From Deinococcales bacterium (lineage in GTDB: Bacteria; Deinococcota; Deinococci; Deinococcales; JAAFIG01): a stretch of DNA of 64,000 nucleotides. The translations under genes and the position numbers were made by a program. This document shows positions 25,432-33,753 of this stretch, one piece after another (the stretch's first letter is position 1; each line of letters starts with the position of its first letter). The DNA lies in the NCBI GenBank assembly GCA_013298595.1, contig JAAFIG010000021.1, forward strand, positions 16,723 to 80,722, in the 5' to 3' direction. The notes below the pieces were generated by a model. The model saw nothing but the letters and a program-made list of their open reading frames with translations, did no database searches and was not told the DNA's origin.

Positions 25432-25977
25432 ATGCAAGTGTACTTAGACAATATCAAAGCCAAAACAGGTAAAACCCCAGCCGATTTTGGCATTCTAGCC
25501 ACAGAAAAAGGCTTGGTTAAGCACAGCGATATTATTGCTTGGTTAAAAACCGATTTTGGACTAGGACACGGTCATGCCAATGCCATTGCGGCTGTGCTAA
25601 GAAACCCCGAATTTGGTAAAACCAGCACAGAAGATAAGCTCGAGAAAATATTTACGGGCAGCAAAGCCTCTTGGCGAGCAACCTTTGAAACTTTGCTCGA
25701 GAAAATTAAAGTATTTGCGCCTGATCTCGAGTTAGCCCCAACCGATACGTATATCAGTTTATTAAAAAATAAGAAGAAGTTTGCGATTGTACAACCATCG
25801 AGTAAAGACCGTTTAGATATCGGTATTAAACTCAAAAGCCTCAAGGAATCCACTCAACTCGAGCTTGCAGGTACTTGGAATACTATGGTTACTCATCGGG
25901 TACGTATTAGCGACGAAAGCGAGATCAATGCCGAAGTATTATCATGGCTCGAGCAAGCCTACCTTGCTATTAAGTAA
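25432..25977 (+). CDS. DUF4287/DUF5655 domain protein
   Basis: The N-terminal 65 residues match DUF4287 (YLDNIKAKTGKTPADFG, then DIIAWLKTDFGLGHGHANAI). The C-terminal 110 residues match DUF5655, which resembles a predicted transport or nucleic-acid-binding module (ATFETLLEKI and KDRLDIGIKLK). The ribosome site is part of the host palindrome: CTCGAGGAG lies 6 bases before the ATG. Function unknown. Confidence 0.82.
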   Translation: MQVYLDNIKAKTGKTPADFGILATEKGLVKHSDIIAWLKTDFGLGHGHANAIAAVLRNPEFGKTSTEDKLEKIFTGSKASWRATFETLLEKIKVFAPDLELAPTDTYISLLKNKKKFAIVQPSSKDRLDIGIKLKSLKESTQLELAGTWNTMVTHRVRISDESEINAEVLSWLEQAYLAIK

Positions 25978-25985
25978 AGGAAAAT

Positions 25986-26387
25986 ATGTCGAGAATGATG
26001 TTTGTTAATCTACCCGTCGAGAATCTCGAGCAAAGCAAAACCTTTTATACCCAATTGGGTTTTACATTTAATCCGCAATTCACCAATGAAACAGGTGCTT
26101 GTATGATTATTTCCGAAAGCAATTTTGCCATGCTTGTCACCAAACCATTCTTTCAAACCTTCACACCTAATCCCATTGCCGATGCCCATACAACCACGCA
26201 ATGCCTGATTGCCATCAATTGTGAATCTCGAGAAGAAGTGGTTTCTATGATTGAAAAAGCTGTTGCTGCTGGCGGCAAAACGTATAAAGAACCCAACGAC
26301 CATGGTTTTATGTACCAACATGGTTTTCAAGATTTAGATGGGCATATTTGGGAACCATTTTGGATGAACCCAGAACACGTCCAATAA
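25986..26387 (+). CDS. VOC-family (glyoxalase-like) protein
   Basis: 133 residues, two beta-alpha-beta-beta-beta units of the vicinal oxygen chelate fold: FVNLPVENLEQSKTFYTQLGF and FQDLDGHIWEPFWMN. The C-terminal glutamate of HIWEPFW is a usual metal ligand. These predicted lactoylglutathione-lyase relatives often lack known substrates. It begins 8 bp after the DUF4287 stop, with AGGAAA as ribosome site, so the two are co-transcribed. Confidence 0.86.
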   Translation: MSRMMFVNLPVENLEQSKTFYTQLGFTFNPQFTNETGACMIISESNFAMLVTKPFFQTFTPNPIADAHTTTQCLIAINCESREEVVSMIEKAVAAGGKTYKEPNDHGFMYQHGFQDLDGHIWEPFWMNPEHVQ

Positions 26388-26420
26388 AACCACAACTCGA
26401 GTAAATAAGGTATACACTCA

Positions 26421-26864
26421 ATGAAAACTTTTCAAACCACATTGTTACAAGCAGGCAAAACAGCTACTGGCATCGAAGTTCCAGCCGATATTGTGGATAG
26501 TCTCAGCTCGAGTAAAAAACCTGCTGTTAAAGTCAACATCAATGGCTACACCTACCGCAGCACCATCGCGGTGCTGGGTGGTAAATATCTAATTCCAGTC
26601 AGTGCCGAACACCGCACAGGAGCAAAAGTCAACGGTGGCGATAGCATTACGGTCAGCCTCGAGTTAGACACCGAACCTCGAGTGCTCGAAATACCCGCAG
26701 ATTTAGCTGTTGCTCTCGAGCAAAATGCGGCTGCCAAAGCAAAATTTGAGAAATTATCGTACAGCCAAAAACGCATTCACACATTATCTGTAGAAGGTAC
26801 AAAAAATCCCGAAACTCGAGCTAAACGCATTATCAAAGCCATTGAAACATTACAAGGAAATTGA
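26421..26864 (+). CDS. DUF1905/YdeI-type protein
   Basis: 147 residues. A DUF1905 beta-barrel (FQTTLLQAGKTATGIEVP, then VKVNINGYTYRSTIA and GDSITVSLELDTEPR) is followed by a YdeI/OmpD-associated helical tail (KFEKLSYSQKRIHTL and KNPETRAKRIIKAIE). Cytoplasmic, function not established. It closes the cluster of small domain proteins. Confidence 0.85.
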   Translation: MKTFQTTLLQAGKTATGIEVPADIVDSLSSSKKPAVKVNINGYTYRSTIAVLGGKYLIPVSAEHRTGAKVNGGDSITVSLELDTEPRVLEIPADLAVALEQNAAAKAKFEKLSYSQKRIHTLSVEGTKNPETRAKRIIKAIETLQGN

Positions 26865-26960
26865 TAACTCGCGTTTCAATCATAAATTGTATCTTAAACC
26901 CATGTTCTTCTGTGGGTTGCGATAACTTCTCAGACTGCACTTCACTTAGACTACTCATCT

Positions 26961-27713
26961 ATGGAATGGATCTCAGACCCAGCAGCGTGGACAGCACTTC
27001 TCACATTAGCAGCACTCGAAATCGTACTCGGCGTAGATAACGTCATTTTTATCAGCATATTAGCCGCAAAATTACCCAAAGAACAACAAGCCAAAGCCAG
27101 ACAAACAGGTTTAATTCTTGCGGCTGGAATGCGAATTTTATTTTTATTCTCGATCTCATTGATTCTGCAATTAAAAGCCGATTTGTTTAATATTTTCGGA
27201 CAAGGAATATCAGGCAAAGACCTGATTTTACTCGCAGGTGGCTTATTTTTACTCTACAAAGCCACCAAAGAAATTCACGATAAACTCGAGGGCGAACATG
27301 GCAAAGTCTCGAGTCGGGTTGCACCAACCTTTGCCGCTGTTATTGGTCAGGTGCTGATACTCGATTTGGTTTTTAGTATTGACAGTGTAATAACAGCGGT
27401 TGGTATGACCACCATTGTTCCAGTCATGGTGATTGCTGTGCTGATTTCAGTGGCGATTATGCTCTTTGCCTCAGGTGGCATCTTTAACTTTGTTAACCAA
27501 CACCCAAGCGTCAAAATTCTGGCATTATCGTTTTTATTACTGATTGGATTTACCCTGATAGCCGAGGCATTCGATGTTAAAATTCCTAAAGGCTATGTGT
27601 ACTTTGCCATGGGCTTCTCGGTAATGGTTGAATTCCTTAATTTACGAGCCAGCACCCGCAAAGCCAAACCAGTAGAATTGCATCAACCGATTGTTGAAGA
27701 CAAACCTGCATAA
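26961..27713 (+). CDS. terC: TerC-family membrane protein (metal exporter type)
   Basis: 250 residues with about seven helices. The family's acidic membrane motifs are present: LEIVLGVDNVIFISIL and LDLVFSIDSVITAVG, in which the paired aspartates are thought to bind metal. Bacterial relatives export manganese, often at the time of protein secretion. I looked for a yybP-ykoY riboswitch in the 96 bp upstream and found none. TAGACT lies eight bases before the ATG. Confidence 0.9.
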   Translation: MEWISDPAAWTALLTLAALEIVLGVDNVIFISILAAKLPKEQQAKARQTGLILAAGMRILFLFSISLILQLKADLFNIFGQGISGKDLILLAGGLFLLYKATKEIHDKLEGEHGKVSSRVAPTFAAVIGQVLILDLVFSIDSVITAVGMTTIVPVMVIAVLISVAIMLFASGGIFNFVNQHPSVKILALSFLLLIGFTLIAEAFDVKIPKGYVYFAMGFSVMVEFLNLRASTRKAKPVELHQPIVEDKPA

Positions 27714-27724
27714 ATTTGTACGAC

Positions 27725-27762
27725 AAATCCCCCTCGAGCTTAGTCAATCTCGAGGGGATTTT
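27725..27762 (+). terminator. Terminator after terC, stem built on CTCGAG
   Basis: AAATCCCCCTCGAG (27725-27738) pairs with CTCGAGGGGATTT (27749-27761) and runs into TTTTATTTT. One bulged C. Each arm contains the host palindrome. Confidence 0.8.
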
Positions 27763-27842
27763 ATTTTGAACTAAGAATCAGTTGGTTACCTTGTGGATTG
27801 CCCAAAAACATTATGCAAGGTATGCCTCGCCCTACGAGTCAA

Positions 27843-28430
27843 CTAACGTTTAATTAAAGCAAATTCAAAAATCTTGGTTGGACGGTTCTTCTCGATGTTC
27901 ATGTTTTCGGTGCGTAAACCAGTGAATAATTGGTTGTTCTCGAGTTTTAGAATGTCGAATTCTTGCGAGTAATCTTTGACGTTAATCACGCCAAATGCCA
28001 TGCAACCGGTAATGCTAATGTCGCGTTCAGTGTTGATTGGCAGTTTGCTGTCACCGCAACCAGCTTGGTTGAGAGCCGCTTGAATATCTGGAACATGGGC
28101 GGTGATGAATTTAGCAGTTTGACCCCAAGTGACTTTTAAGGTGTTGCTGTTGATGGCTTCGCCGAACGTGTAGGGTCCAATAATTTTGTTGGTGAACAAC
28201 TGCACGTTACAAGCAGGGTCAGCAAAAATGGTGTATTTGAGTTGCCAAGTGCCTGTGGTGAAAACAAAATTGCGTTTAATGAAGGCGGTATCAGAACCTA
28301 AGACAAATGTTTCGCACCCCTTACTTTCCCATGTACCAACAATATCGGTGTTCTTAAAAGCAGTTTGCTGAGCGGAAACTTGAAGGGCAGCCAAACCAGC
28401 AACGATAGCAGCGAGAATAATTTTTTTCAT
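27843..28430 (-). CDS. Secreted APCDD1-like domain protein
   Basis: I start at ATG 28430, which has AAAGGAG upstream and gives a signal peptide (KKIILAAIVAGLAALQVSAQ). The mature 175 residues read VGTWESKGCETF, IKRNFVFTTGTWQLKYTIFAD, PACNVQLF, GPYTFGE. This alternation of W, C and aromatic positions is like the APCDD1 domain, a beta-barrel of extracellular lipid-binding proteins. That match is by memory of the pattern, so treat the family name as tentative. Confidence 0.65.
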   Translation of the reverse strand: MKKIILAAIVAGLAALQVSAQQTAFKNTDIVGTWESKGCETFVLGSDTAFIKRNFVFTTGTWQLKYTIFADPACNVQLFTNKIIGPYTFGEAINSNTLKVTWGQTAKFITAHVPDIQAALNQAGCGDSKLPINTERDISITGCMAFGVINVKDYSQEFDILKLENNQLFTGLRTENMNIEKNRPTKIFEFALIKR

Positions 28431-28553
28431 AAGAACTCCTTTTTGGCAATACAATGCCGTCTCGAGGCGTGCAGCACTCTGAGTGAAGAGAAGATTTTGA
28501 GCGGACTTGCTCGAGGAAAACTGTTTTTACTCGAGCAAGCGAGACTGGTTGAA

Positions 28554-28949
28554 TTAGCGGGGTGCGGGTTGTAACACACTGATTAAATTGCCGTACAAGT
28601 CTTTGAGGTAAAATTGCCGTCCCCAGGGCATATTCTCTGGTTCGCCCATCAGTTCTACACCTTTTGCTTTGAATTCTGCGTGGGTTTTATCGGCATCATC
28701 GGTAGTGAAAACCAGCAGGGCAGTATCGCCAGCTTGTTTGCCAATTGCATTTTTTTGTTCTTCTGAAGCTGCCACATCCAAACTAATCTCTGGGTAATCC
28801 ACACCAACTGGAGCAACGGTAATCCAACGTTGTTCTGGGGTGAATGGGACATCCATGCGTAACTCGAGTCCAAGGGATTCTTGGTAGAACTGCAGGGCTT
28901 GATCTTGATTACTAACGAGAACTGTGATGTATGCGTATCCGTTTAACAT
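28554..28949 (-). CDS. VOC-family protein
   Basis: 131 residues, two VOC half-domains: YITVLVSNQDQALQFYQESLGL and YLKDLYGNLISVLQP. The strand GRQFYLKDLYGN carries the usual D.YGN motif of bleomycin-resistance and glyoxalase relatives. AGGAGAAACACC precedes the ATG. Unlinked to the VOC gene at 25986. Substrate unknown. Confidence 0.86.
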   Translation of the reverse strand: MLNGYAYITVLVSNQDQALQFYQESLGLELRMDVPFTPEQRWITVAPVGVDYPEISLDVAASEEQKNAIGKQAGDTALLVFTTDDADKTHAEFKAKGVELMGEPENMPWGRQFYLKDLYGNLISVLQPAPR

Positions 28950-29054
28950 GGTGTTTCTCCTTTAGGTGCTTTGTTTGGCGCTTTCCTTGGCGCTTGAAAA
29001 GAGTTTAATGGAGCAGGGGGCATGGGCGCTTATCCAAAATTGCTAAGTTTGAAA

Positions 29055-29954
29055 TCAGACTCGAGAAGCCAAACGGTACTGAGTCGGTGCAACCCGAAAC
29101 CGAGCTTTGAAATTCCTCGAGAATGTTCCGAGGCTATCAAAACCCAAGTCAAAACAAATGTCTGTCACGTCTTTATCGGTGTCGGTCAGCCATTTCTTAG
29201 CCAATTCAAGGCGTTTATGGGTGACAAATTGGTACGGGGCGAGTTCAAAGACTTGCTTAAAAAGACGCAAAAAGTGATGCGGTGATAAGTTCACCACATC
29301 GGCAATGCTAAATAAATTGATTGGCTCGAGGAACGAGGCTTCAATAAAATCTCGGGCAATGTGTAAACGCCGAAATAATTCTTCTCGAGTGCTGCGTTTT
29401 GCGGCTGGCAAACGCTCAATGTCTGCTTCGAGATTGCGATGCAGCACCAGTAAATGCTCAATAATCGGGTGCATCGCTTGCTCGAGCGGGTCTTGGCTGA
29501 CTTCTGCCCAGATAAAGGCTCGTAAAACACCCATGAATTGCGATAAGCGCACATCCCGAGGGTAAGTGCGTTCGTAAAACTCGAGTGGTAAACGCAAATC
29601 GGGGTTATCTAATTGTTTTTCTGGTGGTAATGCCGCTGCGCTGTACACATCTGCGCCCAGCCCCGTGCGGAAACGAAGCGTTAGCACTTCGGTATTATCT
29701 TCGATGCGGTGAGCATGACGCTGATTATCGTTCAGTAGCAAATACCGATCTGGTGTGACTGCAAACCGAGCGCGTCCGACTTCGTGCAACTCGAGACCAG
29801 AAAAAACGCTGTACAAAGACAAAGATGTGGTATGCACAGGGATTTCTTGGGCGTTGCCTTTGGCATGAATTAAGACATTCATCCACCCCTTTGGGTTAGG
29901 TGCGTCCAAACTGCGTCCAATGGTTTTTAGGGCGGCATAATCGGTTAAGAACAC
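29055..29954 (-). CDS. AraC-family transcriptional regulator
   Basis: 299 residues from a GTG. The N-terminal 180 residues form a sensing domain with a cupin-like start (VHTTSLSLYSVFSGLE). The C-terminal 100 residues carry two helix-turn-helix motifs (NLFSIADVVNLSPHHFLRLFKQ and DVTDICFDLGFDSLGTFSRNFK). TACAAT lies five bases before the GTG. It points towards the VOC gene, which could be a target (inference). Confidence 0.86.
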   Translation of the reverse strand: MFLTDYAALKTIGRSLDAPNPKGWMNVLIHAKGNAQEIPVHTTSLSLYSVFSGLELHEVGRARFAVTPDRYLLLNDNQRHAHRIEDNTEVLTLRFRTGLGADVYSAAALPPEKQLDNPDLRLPLEFYERTYPRDVRLSQFMGVLRAFIWAEVSQDPLEQAMHPIIEHLLVLHRNLEADIERLPAAKRSTREELFRRLHIARDFIEASFLEPINLFSIADVVNLSPHHFLRLFKQVFELAPYQFVTHKRLELAKKWLTDTDKDVTDICFDLGFDSLGTFSRNFKARFRVAPTQYRLASRV

Positions 29955-30124
29955 ACGGTATTGTAACTCGAGAGATTATTGTGTCACTGCAAGCTACTGA
30001 ACATGTTTGGGAATCAGCTTTTTTATTATGCAACCAGAAAACGAACTGACTCGAGACAGAGCATTAAGCAAATTCAAACTTAAAACTCGAGTGCAATACC
30101 AAAGATGTTGCACAAGTCTTACAA

Positions 30125-30694
30125 TTACTGTATCGCTGCTCGTAAAAACAAAACGGTTTCTCTAACATATGTTTCGGTAGGGATACCCGTTTGCCCAATC
30201 AAACAATCGTAAGCCACACGATTTAAGGTGCTGTCTAATAATCTCACCAGTACACGTAAATCAGCACCTTGTCGCAAGAAACCACGGGTTTGGTCTTGCT
30301 CAAGTTTTTTGGTAAGCAAAGTCAAAACAGGGATACGTTGTGATTGACCTTGTGGTGTTTCCGAAAACAATAAGGCATCCGTTTTCAAAAATCCAAGAAT
30401 ATCTTGGTAGGCACGACTGCTATTTAAGGCGACATGCAAAATTGTCTCGAGTTGCGCGACCAATGGTTGGTCTAGCATCATCACATTGTGAATGGCTGTG
30501 GCAACTGAATCATTTAATTCTTGACCAAGTGCATCTATTAAAGAATTTTTTGAGTGAAAATAACGATAAAACGTACCTTGTGCCACACCTGCTAATCGAA
30601 CGATTTCGGGTACGCTGACATCATCAAAGCGGCGTTGAGAGAATAAATTACGAGCCGCTTCAATGATGCGTTGACGTTTGTCAGATACAATCAC
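30125..30694 (-). CDS. TetR-family repressor
   Basis: 189 residues. N-terminal helix-turn-helix QRIIEAARNLFSQRRFDDV, VPEIVRLAGVAQGTFYRYFHSK; helical ligand-binding C-terminus. It is the last gene of a three-gene operon (ABM-like, SCP2-like, TetR), and a pair of matching palindromes overlaps the operon promoter at 31741-31783, so self-repression released by a ligand is likely. It starts from GTG. Confidence 0.88.
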   Translation of the reverse strand: MIVSDKRQRIIEAARNLFSQRRFDDVSVPEIVRLAGVAQGTFYRYFHSKNSLIDALGQELNDSVATAIHNVMMLDQPLVAQLETILHVALNSSRAYQDILGFLKTDALLFSETPQGQSQRIPVLTLLTKKLEQDQTRGFLRQGADLRVLVRLLDSTLNRVAYDCLIGQTGIPTETYVRETVLFLRAAIQ

Positions 30695-30755
30695 AGGTGT
30701 AGCCTATCGCAAATCGGACTTAGCGTGCTAAATGTCTTTTAGGGTTATGAATTGG

Positions 30756-31094
30756 CTAAGCAGATTTCAAAAGCCTATCAAGAGCTAAGGCTTCACGCAT
30801 ATTGCCCTCGAGTTTCATACGACCTGTTACCATACCAGCCATTGGGTGCAATTTCCCCAGCACCAAGGCTGCAAAATCAGCACTGGTTAAACTGACTTTG
30901 AATTTGGCTTCTAAGCCATGCTGTGAAGGGTTGCCTGTTAGCCAGCCTTGGATTAAACCAGCTTGTGCAGCTAATGTGAAGTCTTGGGTTGTATCTGTAA
31001 AATAAAAAGCAATGATTGTGTTGAGTTGAGCTAACGTGGTTGGTGTGAGTTTTGCTTTGAGTTGCTCGAGCGCTGTCTGTAATGTTGGGTTCAT
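30756..31094 (-). CDS. SCP2 sterol-carrier domain protein
   Basis: 112 residues covering one SCP2 domain: FYFTDTTQDFTLAAQAG, then EAKFKVSLTSADFAALVLGKLHP and MVTGRMKLEGNMREALALDRLL. The conserved GKL.P..a...GK.k..Gd tail is clear (GRMKLEGN). These domains bind hydrophobic ligands such as lipids. Second gene of the TetR operon, 14 bp after the ABM-like gene. Confidence 0.88.
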   Translation of the reverse strand: MNPTLQTALEQLKAKLTPTTLAQLNTIIAFYFTDTTQDFTLAAQAGLIQGWLTGNPSQHGLEAKFKVSLTSADFAALVLGKLHPMAGMVTGRMKLEGNMREALALDRLLKSA

Positions 31095-31108
31095 GGTTTT
31101 TCCTTTTT

Positions 31109-31726
31109 CTATGAATGGGCAGCAAAAGCCAGTGTGTAAAACCGAAAATCTGGGCTAGCAATTTGAATGGTTTCTTCAAGATTGATGTCCTCGTCTGCCA
31201 TGCTACTGATGGCGGTTATTAAGTCGGCTTCACTGTCCCATAAGCTGTAATTAACGGCGCATTCACCATCAAGACTACGATGAAAGTTGGCACTGCGATA
31301 CCCCACAAAATCAAGTGAAATTTTTTCGTTGTTAGCAATGACCAACTCGAGTAAACGGTGTTGTTTTGTGGGTAAAGTAGAAATTTCATTGATGAAAGTT
31401 ACACCTTGATAATCATTCGTAATCACACTGATTGCTTCTGGGCTGCGGTCATGGGTGTAAAACACTTCATAGGTGCGGATATTGTGTTCAAATTGGCTGG
31501 TGAATACTGGAAGATTGTGGTTTTTTTGCCATTGAATGTAACTGCAAATGCGACTGTGGTCGGTGGAAGATAACAAGTTAATGGCTACAAACCCAGAAGT
31601 ACCAACAAAGTGTTCAGCTTGTTTTTTGAGTGCTTGTAGTGCATTTTCGTGTTGGTCGTCTGACAAATGGAAAAAACCAATTTGTGTGGTAAGGGTGATG
31701 TTTTTTTCGATAAGGGTTGGATTCAT
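31109..31726 (-). CDS. Tandem antibiotic-biosynthesis-monooxygenase-like protein
   Basis: 205 residues with two dimeric alpha-beta barrel repeats. First: ITLTTQIGFFHLSDDQHENALQ... GFVAINLLSSTDHSRICSYIQW. Second: VTFINEISTLPTKQHRLLELV... GYRSANFHRSLDGECAVNYSLW. Each repeat ends in the aromatic strand typical of ABM domains, so the chain would form an intramolecular dimer. First gene of the TetR-controlled operon, with AAGGAG seven bases before ATG. It may modify or bind a toxic hydrophobic molecule (inference). Confidence 0.72.
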   Translation of the reverse strand: MNPTLIEKNITLTTQIGFFHLSDDQHENALQALKKQAEHFVGTSGFVAINLLSSTDHSRICSYIQWQKNHNLPVFTSQFEHNIRTYEVFYTHDRSPEAISVITNDYQGVTFINEISTLPTKQHRLLELVIANNEKISLDFVGYRSANFHRSLDGECAVNYSLWDSEADLITAISSMADEDINLEETIQIASPDFRFYTLAFAAHS

Positions 31727-31740
31727 AAAATACTCCTTTT

Positions 31741-31790
31741 ACTAGAATGACAGTCATTCTAGTAAATTGTAATGACAGTCATTCTAGTTT
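31741..31790 (-). promoter_or_regulatory. Double TetR-type operator over the ABM/SCP2/TetR promoter
   Basis: A perfect palindrome with 11-bp arms and central A (ACTAGAATGAC-A-GTCATTCTAGT) spans 31741-31763. A second core, AATGACAGTCATT, spans 31771-31783, 25 bp away centre to centre. On the minus strand TAGAAT (31761-31756) could be the -10, with AATGAC 16 bp upstream. Both promoter elements lie inside operator sequence. Confidence 0.82.
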
Positions 31791-31858
31791 TGTGTATTCG
31801 GTAATACCTCAAGGATTCACCACCAGCATCAGGTTTGTTGAGTCGCAAACTCGAGTGA

Positions 31859-32470
31859 CTAGTCTGTGACAGCAAGTCGCACACCCAAAGCCGCAAAAAT
31901 AACCGCAAACGACCTACGAAGCCAAAACAGGGTTTTAGGTGATTGCAACACAAAATTTCGCACTGCACTAGCAAGAACACCGTAGACCACAAAAACAATC
32001 AGGGTAATTAGCATAAAAACAGCACTGAGCAACAAGAAAATCCCAATTGGCGAGTCGGAATCTCGAGGAATAAATAGTGGTAAGAACGCCAAAAAGAAAA
32101 TGGTTAATTTGGGATTGAGGATATTGAGTAAAAACGCCTTCACTGCAATCTGCCAAGCGCTTTTGCTCGAGCCAGCCGAATTAAACGTCAGGGCGTTATT
32201 ATCGCGCCACATTTGCCATGCCAAATACAACAAGTACGCTGCACCAACAAATTTAAGCAATTGAAAAACCACTGCACTGATATGTAGCACCAATGTAAGC
32301 CCCAAAATACTTGCCAGTAAATGCGGCAAAATACCAGCCGTACAACCAACGGCGGCAGCAATACTGGCACGCCAACCCAGAAAAATACCTGTGGAAATCG
32401 TGTAAATTGCACCAGTACCAGGAATTAACACCACAATCAAAGAAGTCAGTAAAAACTCAGCATTCAACAC
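31859..32470 (-). CDS. LysE/RhtB-family amino-acid exporter
   Basis: 203 residues with six helices. The N-terminal signature is LIVVLIPGTGAIYTISTG, followed by GCTAGILPHLL and FLLNILNPKLTIFFLAFLP. The family exports amino acids or homoserine lactones. I start at GTG 32470 as AGGAGG lies six bases before it; the longer frame would add an 11-residue hydrophilic tail. It lies 36 bp after an AraC-type regulator on the same strand, a common pairing. Confidence 0.88.
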   Translation of the reverse strand: MLNAEFLLTSLIVVLIPGTGAIYTISTGIFLGWRASIAAAVGCTAGILPHLLASILGLTLVLHISAVVFQLLKFVGAAYLLYLAWQMWRDNNALTFNSAGSSKSAWQIAVKAFLLNILNPKLTIFFLAFLPLFIPRDSDSPIGIFLLLSAVFMLITLIVFVVYGVLASAVRNFVLQSPKTLFWLRRSFAVIFAALGVRLAVTD

Positions 32471-32506
32471 ATTAAGCCTCCTGCTCGAGTCTCGAGCAAA
32501 CAAAGC

Positions 32507-33358
32507 CTACTGTGGCAAGCTGTACGCGTCTTGTACGCTCTTGCGGTACTGGGCGGGCGTAACTGCCCAAAGTCGTTTGAACCAGCGCGTTAAATGGCTC
32601 TGATCGGTAAAACCACAAGCCAAAGCAACCTCGGCAATACCCTGTCCCTCGAGTAATAATTTCTTGGCATTTCGCACCCGAACCTGACGCAAAAACGCAT
32701 GAGGCGCAATACCAACGGTTTTGGTAAAAACATGAACCAAATGAAACCGATTCAAACCCGTGACTCGAGAAAGAGCATCCAAAGAAACATCTGCCGAAAA
32801 ATTTTCCTCGAGAAACTGTTTCATTAGCGTCACGGCTCGAGGTTCACGCCCAAATTTCCGTGGTCGCAGATTCACATCAGCATAACGCTCAATAAAACGC
32901 GCCAGCACAGATTGCAATAAAGTCTCAGACTCGAGCAGCGAAGTATCTGGCTTCTCGAGCAACCGATGCAAATGCAAAAAATCTTGTGCAACCACATCAT
33001 CCGAAATCACACCCGACTGAAAAAACGGCAAGCCTCGAGAACACCCAGATACATCCGACACAACACCCTCGAGGAAACTTGGCTCGAGATAAAACATTCG
33101 ATAACCCCAACCCTCGAGCGTCACAGGCTGCCCTGTATGCGGTTCATCAGGAATACACAAATTAATCTGCCCTCGAGCCGCCACGATGTTTTCACCACGG
33201 TAGAAATACCCAAGAGCGCCATGTTCAATCACACCAATTGCGTACTGCTCATGCGTATGCAAAGGAAACGACTGCGTAAGATGCTGACTGCGCAAAAGTT
33301 CCAAGTTATGAAGTCTTGGAATTCGCCAGATTTTAGAGATGGGTGGGGCGGGAAGCAT
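32507..33358 (-). CDS. AraC-family regulator with cupin sensor
   Basis: 283 residues. Cupin-like N-terminus (FPLHTHEQYAIGVIEHGAL and NLCIPDEPHTGQP) and C-terminal AraC helix-turn-helix pair (DVSLDALSRVTGLNRFHLVH and GIAEVALACGFTDQSHLTRW). Proteins of this AraC_binding/HTH_18 layout commonly control adjacent LysE exporters, as here. TATCAT lies seven bases before the ATG. The gap to the lysE-like gene carries GCTCGAG-T-CTCGAGC, which could form a small hairpin. Confidence 0.87.
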   Translation of the reverse strand: MLPAPPISKIWRIPRLHNLELLRSQHLTQSFPLHTHEQYAIGVIEHGALGYFYRGENIVAARGQINLCIPDEPHTGQPVTLEGWGYRMFYLEPSFLEGVVSDVSGCSRGLPFFQSGVISDDVVAQDFLHLHRLLEKPDTSLLESETLLQSVLARFIERYADVNLRPRKFGREPRAVTLMKQFLEENFSADVSLDALSRVTGLNRFHLVHVFTKTVGIAPHAFLRQVRVRNAKKLLLEGQGIAEVALACGFTDQSHLTRWFKRLWAVTPAQYRKSVQDAYSLPQ

Positions 33359-33412
33359 TGCGGCAATGATACCGAATTTTCTCGAGAAAAAATTGAAGAA
33401 TAACTCGCATGA

Positions 33413-33601
33413 TTATTGTGGCGGCAACCCAAAACGCTGACGAACTTCTTGTGAGGTAAAATGCCGTCCTGCATCAATATCAGCTTGACCAGCTTCAACA
33501 GCTTGATGTACATAAATCGCGTACTGTAAATCTTCCCATGTTGCATCGTCAGGCAACTGCTCGAGCAAACGCTGGGCTTGTTCACGAATCAGGGTTTTCA
33601 T
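33413..33601 (-). CDS. Orphan antitoxin-like small protein
   Basis: 62 residues. AQRLLEQLPDDATWEDLQYAIYVHQAVEAGQADID and a tail HFTSQEVRQRF (quoted in parts) match small RelB/ParD-associated antitoxins of the 'LLEELPDDVSWED.. IYVREKVE.G..D...G....EEVK.RF' type. The partner toxin, usually a RelE/ParE-like protein of about 90 residues, is not adjacent on either side. It ends next to the putative acquired island. The longer open frame upstream of ATG 33601 is not protein-like. Confidence 0.7.
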   Translation of the reverse strand: MKTLIREQAQRLLEQLPDDATWEDLQYAIYVHQAVEAGQADIDAGRHFTSQEVRQRFGLPPQ

Positions 33602-33753
33602 GGGTATAAAGATACAACTAGAACTTAAAAGTAGCAAGAAAATAATGTAATTCGAGATTAAACCCCAACCCATAGTTCTTTTACAAAAGATACTACGCCA
33701 TGTCCGAAATAAATCGCTTGACTTCGAGTGAACTCTAAGGTTTAAGGTTAGGT

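Noticed and set aside
26865-26960. yybP-ykoY (manganese) riboswitch before terC
   Set aside because: Only a short AACCCA/TGGGTT pairing is present, without the conserved internal loops of the class.
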